DNA from: Marinibacterium sp050389775
Lineage (GTDB): Bacteria > Pseudomonadota > Alphaproteobacteria > Rhodobacterales > Rhodobacteraceae
Direction of reading: 5' to 3'
DNA: 64,000 nt
Assembly: GCF_050389775.1 (NCBI RefSeq)
Contig: NZ_CP177144.1
Coordinates: 3,100,001-3,164,000, forward strand
How positions within the stretch are numbered: the first letter of the stretch is position 1; each line of letters starts with the position of its first letter. This document shows positions 50,631 through 60,600 of this stretch, piece after piece. The position numbers and the translations under genes are program-made. The notes under the pieces are model-generated. The model was given only the letters and a program-made list of their open reading frames with translations, did not search any database and was not told where the DNA came from.

Positions 50631-53305
50631 TATCCCTCCAGTACCTTTTCGGCGGCCGCGATGGCGGCCTCGGCGTTGTCGGCGCTGGGGCCACCGCCCT
50701 GCGCCATGTCGGGGCGGCCACCGCCGCCCTTGCCACCCAGCTCGGCCACGGCAGCCCGCACCAGGTCGACGGCCGACACCGTGCCGGCCAGGTCAGCCGT
50801 CACACCGGCCGCCACGGCGGCCTTGCCCCCGGTATCGGCAATCAGCAGAACCGCGGCCTTGTCGCCCAGCTGGGCCTTGTGCTCGTCGATCAGCGCCGGC
50901 AGGTCCTTGCCCGTCACGCCGCTGAGCACCTGGGCCACCAGCCTCACGCCGTTGATCTCGCGCGCCTCGGGGGCCGCCCCACCGCCGCCACCGGCCATGG
51001 CCAGTTCACGCCGCAGCTGAGCCACCTCGTTCGACAGGGCCCGGCGTTCGTCCAGCAGCGCCTGAACCCGCGCCGGCACATCCGCCGCGCTGGTCTTGAG
51101 CGTTGCGGCGGTTTCGGCCAGCCGGTTGCCCAGCCCGTCCATGTGGCTCAGCGCCGCCTGCCCGGTCAGTGCCTCGATCCGGCGCACGCCCGAACTGGAC
51201 GCGCTGTCGCCCAGCAGGACAAACAGCCCGATGTCGCCGGTCTGGCGCACATGGGTGCCACCGCACAGCTCGATCGAATAGGTCGTGCCATTGCCGCCCT
51301 TGCCGCTTTCGGGGTCGCGGCCCATCGACACCACGCGCACCTCGTCGCCGTATTTCTCGCCGAACAGGGCCTGCGCCCCGATCCCGCGAGCGTCGTCGGG
51401 CGTCATGATCCGGGTTTCCACCGAGGTGTTCTGGCGGATGAAGCCGTTCACCTCGTCCTGCACCTGCGCCAGCTCATCGCCGCTCAGCGCCTTGGCATGG
51501 CTGAAATCGAACCGCAGGCGATCCGGCGCGTTCAGCGAGCCCCTCTGGGCCACGTGATCGCCAAGCGCCCGGCGCAGGGCCTCGTGCAACAGGTGGGTGG
51601 CCGAATGGTTGGCCCGGATCGCGCTGCGCCTCTGGTGATCGACCTCCAGCGCCACGGCATCCCCCTTGGTCAGCGCGCCGTTCGACACGCGCACCTTGTG
51701 GGCCGTGATCTTGCCGTCGGCAAACTTCCGGGTGTCTTCGACCACGGTCACGTCATCGCGGTCGTCCAGGCGCCGGATCAGCCCGGTGTCCCCCACCTGG
51801 CCGCCGGATTCGCCGTAGAACGGGCTCTGGTTGGTCACAACCCAGCCTTCCTGGCCCTGCTGCAGCGCCTCGACCGTCGTGCCATCGGCGACCAGCGCCA
51901 GCACCTGGGCCTCGGCCAACTCGGTGTCGTAGCCCAGGAAATCGGTGGCGCCCTGGCTGTCCAGGATATCGAACCAGACGGCATTGTCCGCCGCCTCGCC
52001 CGAGCCGGACCAGGCCGCCCGGGCCTTGGCCTTCTGTTCGTCCATCGCCGCGTCGAACCCGGCCACGTCGACCTCGCGGCCCTTCTCGCGCAGCGCGTCC
52101 TGCGTCAGGTCGAGCGGGAAGCCATAGGTGTCATACAGCCGGAACGCCGCCGCACCCGGCAGCGCCGCGCCGTCGTCCAGCGTGCCCAGTTCGTCGTCCA
52201 GCAGCTTGAGCCCGCGGTCGAGCGTCTGCTTGAACCGGGTTTCCTCCAGCTTCAGCGTTTCCTCGATCATCGGCTGCGCCCGGCTCAGTTCCGGATAGGC
52301 CGCGCCCATCTGGTGCACCAGCGCCGGCACCAGCCGGTGCATCAGCGGATCCTGCGCGCCCAGCAGGTGGGCGTGGCGCATGGCGCGGCGCATGATCCGG
52401 CGCAGCACGTAACCGCGCCCGTCATTCGAAGGCATCACCCCGTCGGCAATCAGGAAAGAGGTCGAGCGCAGATGATCGGCGATCACCCGGTGATGCATCT
52501 TGCCCGGCCCGTCGGGATCGGCGCTGGTGGCATCAGCGCTGGCCTCGATCAGGGCGCGCATCAGATCGGTGTCGTAATTGTCGTGCTTGCCCTGCAGCAG
52601 CGCGCCGATCCGCTCCAACCCCATGCCGGTGTCGATCGACTGCATGTCCAGCGGCCGCATCGAGCCGTCCTCGAACTGCTCGTTCTGCATGAAAACGACG
52701 TTCCAGATCTCGATGAACCGGTCGCCATCTTCCTCGGGGCTGCCCGGAGGGCCACCCCAGATGTGATCGCCGTGATCATAAAAGATCTCGGTGCAAGGGC
52801 CGCAGGGGCCGGTCGGGCCCATCTGCCAGAAATTGTCGGACGTGGCGATCCTAATGATCCGGTCCTCGGGCACGCCGACCTTCTTCCAGATCTCGAAGGC
52901 CTCGTCATCGGTATGGTAAACGGTGGTGTAGAGCCGCTTGGCGTCGATGCCGAAGTCCTTGGTCACCAGCTCCCAGGCAAAGGGGATCGCCTCTTCCTTG
53001 AAGTAATTGCCAAAGGAAAAATTCCCCAGCATTTCAAAGAAGGTATGGTGACGGGCGGTATAACCGACGTTGTCCAGGTCATTGTGCTTGCCGCCGGCAC
53101 GCACGCATTTCTGGGCGGTGGTGGCGCGGTTGTAATCGCGCGTTTCGACCCCTGTGAAGAGGTTCTTGAACTGCACCATCCCGGAATTGACGAACATCAG
53201 CGTCGGGTCATTGCGCGGCACGAGCGGGCTGCTCGCGACAATCTCATGCCCGTTGCGTTCGAAGAAATTCAGGAAGGTGGACCGGATGTCGTTGAGTGTG
53301 GCCAT
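50630..53305 (-). CDS. alaS: Alanyl-tRNA synthetase
   Basis: 891 residues. The class II aminoacylation domain starts with MATLNDIRSTFLNFFERNGH and has TARHHTFFEMLGNFSFGNYF. The editing domain carries the zinc-binding NHSATHLLHEALR and the downstream cysteine in SIELCGGTHV. The C-terminal C-Ala domain closes the protein with a glycine-rich GGKGGGGRPDMAQGG motif. Complete. It is 102 bases downstream of recA on the same strand, a common alphaproteobacterial order. Confidence 0.98.
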   Translation of the reverse strand: MATLNDIRSTFLNFFERNGHEIVASSPLVPRNDPTLMFVNSGMVQFKNLFTGVETRDYNRATTAQKCVRAGGKHNDLDNVGYTARHHTFFEMLGNFSFGNYFKEEAIPFAWELVTKDFGIDAKRLYTTVYHTDDEAFEIWKKVGVPEDRIIRIATSDNFWQMGPTGPCGPCTEIFYDHGDHIWGGPPGSPEEDGDRFIEIWNVVFMQNEQFEDGSMRPLDMQSIDTGMGLERIGALLQGKHDNYDTDLMRALIEASADATSADPDGPGKMHHRVIADHLRSTSFLIADGVMPSNDGRGYVLRRIMRRAMRHAHLLGAQDPLMHRLVPALVHQMGAAYPELSRAQPMIEETLKLEETRFKQTLDRGLKLLDDELGTLDDGAALPGAAAFRLYDTYGFPLDLTQDALREKGREVDVAGFDAAMDEQKAKARAAWSGSGEAADNAVWFDILDSQGATDFLGYDTELAEAQVLALVADGTTVEALQQGQEGWVVTNQSPFYGESGGQVGDTGLIRRLDDRDDVTVVEDTRKFADGKITAHKVRVSNGALTKGDAVALEVDHQRRSAIRANHSATHLLHEALRRALGDHVAQRGSLNAPDRLRFDFSHAKALSGDELAQVQDEVNGFIRQNTSVETRIMTPDDARGIGAQALFGEKYGDEVRVVSMGRDPESGKGGNGTTYSIELCGGTHVRQTGDIGLFVLLGDSASSSGVRRIEALTGQAALSHMDGLGNRLAETAATLKTSAADVPARVQALLDERRALSNEVAQLRRELAMAGGGGGAAPEAREINGVRLVAQVLSGVTGKDLPALIDEHKAQLGDKAAVLLIADTGGKAAVAAGVTADLAGTVSAVDLVRAAVAELGGKGGGGRPDMAQGGGPSADNAEAAIAAAEKVLEG

Positions 53306-53407
53306 GGATCTGGTTCGCTGGGGCAGAAGTTACGTCTCGCGACGGTTTATCTGCCCCGCCTCCCCAAGTCCATGGCGCTTGCGCCCCGGTTGACGCCCGG
53401 GCGGGTT

Positions 53408-54475
53408 TCAGGCCTCGAGGATGTCCTCGTCATCGCCGCCGCCGGGGCTGTCGAACTCCAGCCCGTGGGACGCGCGGATCTTGTCCTCGATCTCAAGCGC
53501 CATGGCGGTGTTCTCGCGCAGGAACTGCTTGGCGTTCTCGCGCCCCTGCCCGATCCGCTCGTCGCCATAGCTGAACCACGAACCGGATTTGTTCACCACG
53601 CCGGCCTTCACGCCCAGGTCCAGAAGCTCGCCCATCTTGGAGATGCCTTCGCCATACATGATGTCGAATTCGACCTCGCGGAACGGCGGCGCGACCTTGT
53701 TTTTCACGACCTTCACGCGGGTGGCGTTGCCGACCACCTCGTCACGGTCCTTGATCGACCCGATGCGGCGGATGTCCAGACGGACCGAGGAATAGAATTT
53801 CAGCGCGTTGCCGCCGGTCGTCGTTTCCGGGCTGCCGAACATGACGCCGATCTTCATCCGAATCTGGTTGATGAAGATCACCATGCAGTTCGAGCGGCTG
53901 ATCGAGCCGGTCAGTTTCCGCATCGCCTGGCTCATCAGGCGGGCCTGCACGCCGACGCTGCTGTCGCCCATGTCGCCTTCCAGCTCGGATTTCGGCGTCA
54001 GCGCCGCAACCGAGTCGACCACCACCAGGTTGACCGCGCCCGAGCGCACCAGCGTGTCGGTGATTTCCAGCGCCTGTTCCCCGGTGTCGGGCTGCGAGAT
54101 CAGCAGCTCGTCCAGGTCGACACCCAGCTTGCGGGCATATTGCGGGTCCAGCGCATGTTCCGCGTCGACAAAGGCACAGACCCCGCCGCGTTTCTGCTGC
54201 TCGGCCACGCAATGCAGGGTCAGCGTGGTTTTCCCCGAAGATTCAGGGCCATAGATCTCGACGATGCGGCCCATCGGCAGCCCGCCGATGCCCAGGGCGA
54301 TGTCCAGCCCCAGCGATCCGGTCGAGCTTGCCTCGATCTCCTGCACGGCGCCCTCGTCGCCCAGTTTCATGATCGAACCCTTGCCGAACTGCCGCTCGAT
54401 CTGGGCCAGGGCGCTATCCAGCGCCTTTTGCTTGTCCGCGCTTTTCTTGCCGCTCATCGTGAGAAGATCCGCCAT
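53408..54475 (-). CDS. recA: Recombinase RecA
   Basis: 355 residues. Walker A GPESSGKTTL, the catalytic glutamate in AFVDAEHALD, L1/L2 loops with MRKLTGSISRSN and GNALKFYSSVRLD. The acidic C-tail ends GGGDDEDILEA. ATG 54475 was chosen from the family N-terminus (MADLLTMSGKKSADKQKALD). It is driven by a promoter overlapping an SOS box at 54534. Confidence 0.98.
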   Translation of the reverse strand: MADLLTMSGKKSADKQKALDSALAQIERQFGKGSIMKLGDEGAVQEIEASSTGSLGLDIALGIGGLPMGRIVEIYGPESSGKTTLTLHCVAEQQKRGGVCAFVDAEHALDPQYARKLGVDLDELLISQPDTGEQALEITDTLVRSGAVNLVVVDSVAALTPKSELEGDMGDSSVGVQARLMSQAMRKLTGSISRSNCMVIFINQIRMKIGVMFGSPETTTGGNALKFYSSVRLDIRRIGSIKDRDEVVGNATRVKVVKNKVAPPFREVEFDIMYGEGISKMGELLDLGVKAGVVNKSGSWFSYGDERIGQGRENAKQFLRENTAMALEIEDKIRASHGLEFDSPGGGDDEDILEA

Positions 54476-54533
54476 TGTCGTCTTGTCCTCGCCTTTCTTG
54501 TCACACGCGCCGGCGTGCGGCAATCGCTGCTTT

Positions 54534-54548
54534 GTTCGCCTCTTGTTC
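54534..54548 (-). promoter_or_regulatory. SOS (LexA) box of recA
   Basis: GTTC at 54534-54537 and GTTC at 54545-54548 with seven bases between: the alphaproteobacterial LexA site (minus strand GAAC-N7-GAAC). It lies 59-73 bases before the recA ATG and directly after the likely -10 element. Confidence 0.88.
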
Positions 54549-54577
54549 TGTATGGGATCAAAAGGGGAACATTTCAA
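54549..54577 (-). promoter_or_regulatory. recA promoter
   Basis: On the minus strand TTGAAA (54577-54572) is a good -35 and CATACA (54554-54549) a fair -10, spaced by 17 bases. The SOS box overlaps the transcription start, so LexA would block initiation. Confidence 0.6.
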
Positions 54578-54670
54578 TAGAATTTTCCGCGTGCCTACTT
54601 TTTCCGAAACCGGTTAAAGAGTAGTTTACGGCCGTCACATTTGATCAACCCGGTCCGCAGGAGGCGCCAA

Positions 54671-55264
54671 GTGCTTGTTTTCTTTAAAGAGCGTCTGGTC
54701 TTTCTGTCCGTGCCCAAGACCGGGACAACGGCCTATGAAACGGCGCTGCGCGATCGGGCCGACATGGTGATCTCGGATCCGCCCGAGCTGAAACATGCGC
54801 CGGTCTACCGCTACAACCGATTCATTCACCCGATGTTCCAGAAGGTCTGCAACGCCGAGATGGAGACCCTGGCCGTCATGCGCGAGCCGATTTCCTGGCT
54901 GGGCAGCTGGTATCGCTATCGCCGGCGCGATTTCATGCGGGGCAAGCCCAATGCCACCCATGATGTCGATTTCGACGGTTTCGTGAACGGCTATCTCAAG
55001 GGGCACACCCCCGATTTTGCCAATGTCGGCCGCCAGAGCAAGTTCCTGGAGCCCCGGCCCAACGGCGTGGCCGTGACCCACATGTTCCGCTACGAACAGC
55101 CCGACCGATTGGATGCCTTCCTGCGCGACAGGCTGAGACAGGACATCGTGACCCGCCGCGAAAACGTATCGCCCGAGATGGATCTGCAGTTGTCGCCCGG
55201 GGTCGAACGGCGGTTGCGGCAGAAGTTCCACGAAGAATTCGACCTCTACGACAGCATCCCGTGA
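54671..55264 (+). CDS. Sulfotransferase-like protein
   Basis: 197 residues from GTG 54671, chosen because CAGGAGGCGCCAA precedes it. The PAPS 5'-phosphate loop appears as FLSVPKTGTTAYETAL and the 3'-phosphate region as LAVMREPISWLGSWYRYRRR. This is the short sulfotransferase group common in rhodobacteria, whose acceptors are mostly unknown (surface polysaccharides or lipids are possible). It is convergent with cckA, stop to stop. Confidence 0.82.
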   Translation: MLVFFKERLVFLSVPKTGTTAYETALRDRADMVISDPPELKHAPVYRYNRFIHPMFQKVCNAEMETLAVMREPISWLGSWYRYRRRDFMRGKPNATHDVDFDGFVNGYLKGHTPDFANVGRQSKFLEPRPNGVAVTHMFRYEQPDRLDAFLRDRLRQDIVTRRENVSPEMDLQLSPGVERRLRQKFHEEFDLYDSIP

Positions 55265-57571
55265 TCAATGAAGTTGCCTGTGAACTGTTTCCGCCAACTC
55301 ACTAAGCGAAAACGGTTTTGGCAGGAAAACGGAGTTCGGGATCGGGCTGTCGGATTCGCCAAGAGCCCCCTCGGCATAGCCCGAGACAAAGACCACGCGC
55401 ACGCCGGGCCGGTCCAGCAACGCCTTGCGCACCCAGCTGGGCCCGTCCATGCCCGGCATGACCACGTCGGTCACGAAAAGATCGACGGTGACATTGGGAT
55501 CGGCCAGCGTCTTCAGCGCATCTTCGGCCGAGGCGGCCTCGAGCACGGTATAGCCGCGCAGGCGCAGGGCACGGGAGGCAAAGGCACGCACCGGGGCCTC
55601 GTCCTCGACCAGCAGGACAACGCCTTCGCCATGTTTGGGCGCGGCGGCAACCGGATCGGCCCGCCGCGGCGCCGGTGCGGCGACTACCTCTTCGTGAACC
55701 GGCAAATAGATCGTAAAGACCGAGCCTTCGCCCGGCGCGCTGTCGACAAAGATGTAACCGCCGGTCTGCTTGATGATGCCATAGACCGTGGACAGGCCCA
55801 GCCCGGTGCCCTCGCCGGTGCGCTTGGTCGTGAAGAACGGTTCAAAGATCTTCTGCAACTTGTCCGGCGGGATGCCGACGCCGGCATCGCTGACCTTCAG
55901 CGTCACGTAATCGCCCGGCGGCACCGTGGCCCGGTCGCGATCCAGCGGCGTGGCCAGGCTTGTGCTTTCGGTTTCGATGCGGATCTCGCCGCCGTCGGGC
56001 ATGGCATCGCGGGCATTGACGACAAGGTTCATCAACACCTGTTCCAGCTGGCGCTTGTCGGCCCGGATCGAGCGCAACACCGGATCGTGGCTGAGCGTCA
56101 GGGTGATCTTTTCTCCGACCAGGCGGTTGAGCAGATGGGTCAGGTCGGACAGCGTGTCGCGCAGATCCAGCACCTCGGGACGCAGGGTCTGCTTGCGCGA
56201 AAAGGCCAGAAGCTGGCTGACCAGCGCCGCGGCGCGATTGGCGTTCTGGTGGATCTGGACCAGGTCGCCATAGTCCTGGTCGCCCTGGTCGTGGCGCAGC
56301 AACAACAGGTCGCAATGCCCTGAAATTGCGGTCAAAAGATTGTTGAAATCATGCGCCACGCCACCGGCCAGCTGACCGATGGCCTGCATCTTCTGGCTTT
56401 GCACGAATTGCGCTTCCAGCGTCTTCAGCTCGGTCGCATCGTTCAGCACGGCCATCAATGCCGCCTCGCCACCGCCGCGCACCGGGTTCAGCGTGACCTG
56501 CACAAAGACCTCGCGATCGGACCGCGACAGGCGCAGGAATTCCGACGACCCGCTGACCCCGCTGTTCAAGGTCTCGCGCAGCCAGTCGTGGATCGGCCGG
56601 CCCAGCCCCTGCATCACCTCGTTGATGCTCGTGGCCTCGGCCGCTTCGGCCCCCAGCAGGCGCATGGCGTCGCGGTTGCAGGCCAGGATCGTGCCATCGC
56701 GGGCCAGTTTCATCAGCGCCACGGGCATGGTTTCGAACACCGCTTCCTGGGCTTCGTCGGCCAGGTCCTTGAGGCAGGACAGGTAGATCTCGCGCCGGCC
56801 GACATGGCCTTCGAATTCCGAGACCACGACCTGCACGGGCCCCGATTTCGTCGTGATTCCATTCACTTCGCCCGGCCGGATCGGCATGTGGTCAAAGAGC
56901 CGGTCCAGCGATTTGACCCGTTCGCCCACCAGCTGGCGGGCCGCCTCGTTCATGTAGAGCACGGTATTGTTGCGCCCCACCGTCAGCACCGGCAGCGGCA
57001 GGGCATCGGCGCTGCGCCCGGAATTCGGCCGATCGGGCATATCCTCGATCCGCCAGAGGAAGCGTTTGTTTTCAAGCTGATGCACGGACATCCTGAAGAC
57101 GCCCGTGCGGGTGGCAATGTCTTCGCGGGCGGACCCGTCTTCGAGCGCGCGGCTTTGCAGGCGGAACAGCACGGCCGTGGGATTGGCAAAGGTCGCCCGC
57201 AGGGTCGCGGCAAAGGTCTGGGCGGTCAGATCGGGAAACCGGCGCGAGGCGGCGGGGTTGCGCGACACGACATCTCCGTCTTCGCCGACAATGAAACTGG
57301 GCGTGGTATCTTGCGACATGAAGCTGTCGAGCATCGCAAAGGCCAGCCTGCGCGCCCGCCGGCGCACCCAGCCAAACAGCGCGACCACCCCGGCCGTCAG
57401 CGCCAGCGTGCCCCCCGCAGCCAGCGCCGCCCGGGTCAACCCGGGCGATGGCGCGGCCATCAGCCCGTAGGCCAGGAAGCCGGCCGCCAGGACCAGCAGC
57501 ACCGCCGAGCGCCCGCCTTCGGGCACAAGCCGGTCAAGGGTTGTCGAGGTCGCCGTTTCGCGACTGAACAC
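55265..57571 (-). CDS. cckA: Hybrid sensor histidine kinase CckA
   Basis: 768 residues from GTG 57571, chosen for its perfect AGGAGG ribosome site seven bases upstream; a weaker GTG lies at 57619. Two N-terminal membrane segments at about 20-70 (SAVLLVLAAGFLAYGLMA, AALAAGGTLALTAGVVALFGW) are followed by PAS domains (one starts SFIVGEDGDVVSRN). The kinase has phospho-histidine GGVAHDFNNLLTAI, N-box NLVVNARDAMP, GTGLGLSTVYGI; the receiver has the phospho-aspartate in VDLFVTDVVMPGMDG. It starts the CckA-ChpT-CtrA phosphorelay. ChpT is in this window at 14.8 kb. Confidence 0.93.
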   Translation of the reverse strand: MFSRETATSTTLDRLVPEGGRSAVLLVLAAGFLAYGLMAAPSPGLTRAALAAGGTLALTAGVVALFGWVRRRARRLAFAMLDSFMSQDTTPSFIVGEDGDVVSRNPAASRRFPDLTAQTFAATLRATFANPTAVLFRLQSRALEDGSAREDIATRTGVFRMSVHQLENKRFLWRIEDMPDRPNSGRSADALPLPVLTVGRNNTVLYMNEAARQLVGERVKSLDRLFDHMPIRPGEVNGITTKSGPVQVVVSEFEGHVGRREIYLSCLKDLADEAQEAVFETMPVALMKLARDGTILACNRDAMRLLGAEAAEATSINEVMQGLGRPIHDWLRETLNSGVSGSSEFLRLSRSDREVFVQVTLNPVRGGGEAALMAVLNDATELKTLEAQFVQSQKMQAIGQLAGGVAHDFNNLLTAISGHCDLLLLRHDQGDQDYGDLVQIHQNANRAAALVSQLLAFSRKQTLRPEVLDLRDTLSDLTHLLNRLVGEKITLTLSHDPVLRSIRADKRQLEQVLMNLVVNARDAMPDGGEIRIETESTSLATPLDRDRATVPPGDYVTLKVSDAGVGIPPDKLQKIFEPFFTTKRTGEGTGLGLSTVYGIIKQTGGYIFVDSAPGEGSVFTIYLPVHEEVVAAPAPRRADPVAAAPKHGEGVVLLVEDEAPVRAFASRALRLRGYTVLEAASAEDALKTLADPNVTVDLFVTDVVMPGMDGPSWVRKALLDRPGVRVVFVSGYAEGALGESDSPIPNSVFLPKPFSLSELAETVHRQLH

Positions 57572-57705
57572 GCAGCTGCCTCCTGAACAGGGAATCGCAT
57601 CCCGATCTTTCTGAGGCACGGGCCATTAAATGCGCCTTAACGACGCTGACGACAGACGGTTGACCGCACTCCCGCGACCCGAAACCACCTATGATTGTAA
57701 AGTAG

Positions 57706-58881
57706 CTACGTGTTTCGCGTCAATATCGACAGGTGAAACCCGTCCGTGCCCTCGGGTCCGCCGGTGATCGGCCAGGTGCGCGACGTGGTCAGCGACCAGC
57801 CCGGCCCCGCCCCGACAAAGCGCGCGACCTGGTCTTCGTTCTCGGCGCGCAGGACGGAACAGGTGGCATAGGCCAGCGTGCCACCGGGCGCGACAAGCGG
57901 CGCGGCGGCGGACAGGATCTCCCCCTGGATGGCGCAGAGCGCATCCAGCCGCTCGGGCGTCAGCGCCCATTTGCCATCGGGCGCCCGCCGCCAGGACCCG
58001 CTGCCCGAACAGGGCACGTCGCAGAGCACCGTGTCAAAGGGCGCCAGGCCGGCAAGTTCCCCGGTGCGGGCGATCTGGACAGGCTGGCCGGCGCGGGCGG
58101 CCCGGGCGGGCAGATCGCGCATGCGTTCGGGCGCGGCATCATGGGCGACAATGCGCCCGAGGCCGCGGGCGGCCAGGGCCAGCGTCTTGCCACCTCCCCC
58201 GGCACAGTAATCCAGCACCCGGGCCGTTGCACTCAGCGGCACGGCCAGCGACAGGGCCTGGCTGGCGGCGTCCTGCAGTTCGACCAGGCCGGTGTCAAAG
58301 GCCCGGGCCTGGCGGATGCGGCGCTGGCCATCGGTCACGGTCAGGGCGGTGTCGGCGGCGGGATGGGCAATGGCGGTGATACCCTCGTCGGCCAGGGCGG
58401 CAATGGCCCCGGGTCGGTCGATGCGGGCGGTATTGACGCGCAGGTGCACGCCGGCCCGATCGCGCAGGGCCAGGGCGGCGGGCGCGGCCTCCTGGCCCAG
58501 GGCATCGCGGAAGAGCGGCCAGAGCCAATCGGGCAGATCCATGGCCTCGGCGCCCTGGGGTGTGCGCCCGGCGGCGGCCTCGGCGGCGGTCAGGGTCGCC
58601 GGGGCATGGGGTTGGCCGGTGAAGAGCGTGCCGGCATCGATGCCGGCGTCGCGCAGGGCGCCCAGCATGATCGCGCGGCCATCATCCCCGCCTCCAAGCG
58701 CGGCCAGGCTGCGCCGGCCGCGGATGGCGGTGAACACGTGGTCGCGCACGGCGGCCCGGTCCTTGGACCCGGCATACCTGGCACCCCGGGCCCAGCCGGT
58801 CAGCGCCTGTTCGGTCGCTGCCCCGGCATTGATCCGGTCGAGGATCTCGATCGCGGCCTGGACCCGCGCGGCCGGTGTCAC
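57706..58881 (-). CDS. RsmB-type rRNA cytosine-C5 methyltransferase
   Basis: 391 residues. N-terminal NusB-like RNA-binding half (about 1-130), then the SAM domain: DYCAGGGGKTLALA, catalytic cysteines in CDVPCSGSGSWRR and ATCSVL. Best fit is 16S rRNA m5C967 methyltransferase (RsmB) or a related NOP2/Sun enzyme. It begins with GTG at 58881, seven bases past the stop of guaB, so it is in a guaB operon. Confidence 0.9.
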   Translation of the reverse strand: MTPAARVQAAIEILDRINAGAATEQALTGWARGARYAGSKDRAAVRDHVFTAIRGRRSLAALGGGDDGRAIMLGALRDAGIDAGTLFTGQPHAPATLTAAEAAAGRTPQGAEAMDLPDWLWPLFRDALGQEAAPAALALRDRAGVHLRVNTARIDRPGAIAALADEGITAIAHPAADTALTVTDGQRRIRQARAFDTGLVELQDAASQALSLAVPLSATARVLDYCAGGGGKTLALAARGLGRIVAHDAAPERMRDLPARAARAGQPVQIARTGELAGLAPFDTVLCDVPCSGSGSWRRAPDGKWALTPERLDALCAIQGEILSAAAPLVAPGGTLAYATCSVLRAENEDQVARFVGAGPGWSLTTSRTWPITGGPEGTDGFHLSILTRNT

Positions 58882-58888
58882 CGGCGCC

Positions 58889-60337
58889 TCACATGGCCCG
58901 GTAGTTGGGCGCTTCGCGGGTGATCTGCACGTCGTGGACGTGGCTTTCCTTGAGCCCCGCGCCGGTGATCTTCACGAATTGGCAGTTCTTTCGCATCTCT
59001 TCGACGGTGGCGCAGCCGGTATAGCCCATGGCCGCGCGCAGGCCGCCGACCAGCTGGTGGATCACCGCGCCGGCCGAGCCCTTGTAGGCGACCTGGCCTT
59101 CGATGCCCTCGGGCACCAGCTTGTCGCTGGCGGCGTCCTTCTGGAAATAGCGGTCCGCCGAGCCGCGGGCCATGGCGCCCAGCGAGCCCATGCCACGGTA
59201 GGATTTGAACGACCGGCCCTGGTAGAGGATGACCTCGCCCGGGCTTTCGTCGGTGCCGGCGATCATCGAGCCGACCATGGCGCACGACGCCCCGGCGGCG
59301 ATGGCCTTGGCGAAATCGCCCGAGAACTTGATGCCGCCATCGGCGATGACCGGCACGTCGCCGGCGGCCGAGGCGCAATCGATGATGGCCGTCAGCTGGG
59401 GGACGCCGACACCGGCGACCATGCGGGTGGTGCAGATCGAGCCCGGCCCGATGCCGACCTTGATGGCATCCGCCCCGGCATCGATCAGCGCGCGGGTGCC
59501 TTCGGCGGTGGCCACGTTGCCGGCCACGACCTGGACCTCGTTGGACAGGGTCTTGGCCCGGCGCACGGCCTCGGCCACGCCGGCGGAATGGCCATGGGCG
59601 GTGTCGATGACGATCATGTCGACACCGGCATCGACCAGCGCTTCGGACCGGGCGAAACCGGCGTCGCCGACGGTGGATGCGGCGGCAACGCGCAGGCGGC
59701 CCAGGTGGTCCTTGCAGGCGGTGGGGTTGAGCACCGATTGCTCGGTGTCCTTCAGGGTCAGCAGGCCGGTCAGCTTGCCGGCGCCATCGGTGATCAGCAG
59801 CTTTTCGATGCGCCGGGCCTTCATCAGGCTGATGGCCTCGTCGCGGTCGGCCGGTTCCTGCAGGATGGCCAGGTCCTTCGACGTCATCATGACGCTGACC
59901 GGGGTGCGTTCGTCCGAGGCGAAGCGCATGTCGCGGTTGGTGACGATGCCGACGACACGGCCGTCGCCGTCGACCACCGGAAAGCCCGAGACGTTGTAGC
60001 GTTCGCGCAGGGCCTGGGCATCGGCCAGGGTCTGGTCGGCCCCGAGGGTGATCGGGTTGTAGACGATGCCGCTTTCGAAGCGCTTGACCCGGCGGATCTC
60101 GTCGGCCTGGGCCTCGATCCCGAGGTTGCGGTGGACCACGCCGATGCCGCCGGCCTGGGCCATGGCAATGGCCATGCGGCTTTCCGTGACCGTGTCCATG
60201 GCGCTGGACAGCAACGGAATGTTCATCCGGATATCCCGGGTCACCCGCGTGGAGGTGTCGGCGTCAGCCGGCAGCACGGAGGAGGCCGCAGGAACCAGGA
60301 GCACGTCGTCAAAGGTGAGGGCCTCGCGAATCTGCAT
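58889..60337 (-). CDS. guaB: Inosine-5'-monophosphate dehydrogenase
   Basis: 482 residues. Catalytic cysteine in GPGSICTTRMVAGVG, phosphate loop DGGIKFSGDFAKAI, and a tandem CBS domain inserted at about 90-205. It makes XMP from IMP, the committed step to GMP. Complete. The start follows GGGACGACAAG. The 506-base gap upstream separates it from the divergent corrinoid-activator gene. Confidence 0.98.
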   Translation of the reverse strand: MQIREALTFDDVLLVPAASSVLPADADTSTRVTRDIRMNIPLLSSAMDTVTESRMAIAMAQAGGIGVVHRNLGIEAQADEIRRVKRFESGIVYNPITLGADQTLADAQALRERYNVSGFPVVDGDGRVVGIVTNRDMRFASDERTPVSVMMTSKDLAILQEPADRDEAISLMKARRIEKLLITDGAGKLTGLLTLKDTEQSVLNPTACKDHLGRLRVAAASTVGDAGFARSEALVDAGVDMIVIDTAHGHSAGVAEAVRRAKTLSNEVQVVAGNVATAEGTRALIDAGADAIKVGIGPGSICTTRMVAGVGVPQLTAIIDCASAAGDVPVIADGGIKFSGDFAKAIAAGASCAMVGSMIAGTDESPGEVILYQGRSFKSYRGMGSLGAMARGSADRYFQKDAASDKLVPEGIEGQVAYKGSAGAVIHQLVGGLRAAMGYTGCATVEEMRKNCQFVKITGAGLKESHVHDVQITREAPNYRAM

Positions 60338-60515
60338 CTTGTCGTCCCATGCAATAGCTCGTTTGGCGGCGACCCTATGGCACGATTTGGAGGAAGGGAA
60401 AAGAGGCGGGGCAAGATATTGTCACCAAGGACGGGTTTGGCATGGCGGGTATGTGCGGAATGACGGGCCAGGACCGGGTGGACGTTCCCCCTGCGATACG
60501 CCCGGTCGGACCGGC

Positions 60516-60543
60516 GTGTCGGGTATTTGGGCCAAGAAGAAGC
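60516..60543 (+). repeat. Interspersed element, copy G
   Basis: GTGTCGGGTATTTGGG followed by CCAAGAAGAAGC; identical over 28 bases to copy A on the opposite strand at 11279-11306. It is preceded by a small CCGGTC/GACCGG stem (60502-60514). Confidence 0.8.
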
Positions 60544-60570
60544 CAGGGTGTTGGCGCGGGGCGGCTGGCC

Positions 60571-60600
60571 GTGTGCGGTGTGCGGTGTGCGGTGTGCGGT
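60571..60600 (+). repeat. Microsatellite, four GTGTGCG units
   Basis: GTGTGCG is repeated four times in a row without interruption and then runs into GTGAAGG. Its perfection suggests recent slippage. It lies in the guaB/corrinoid-activator gap, not in a gene. Confidence 0.85.

Noticed and set aside
50609..54580. 1323-codon open frame on the plus strand across alaS and recA
   Set aside because: It is the antisense shadow of two conserved genes in high-GC DNA; its translation is His/Arg/Gln-rich without domains.
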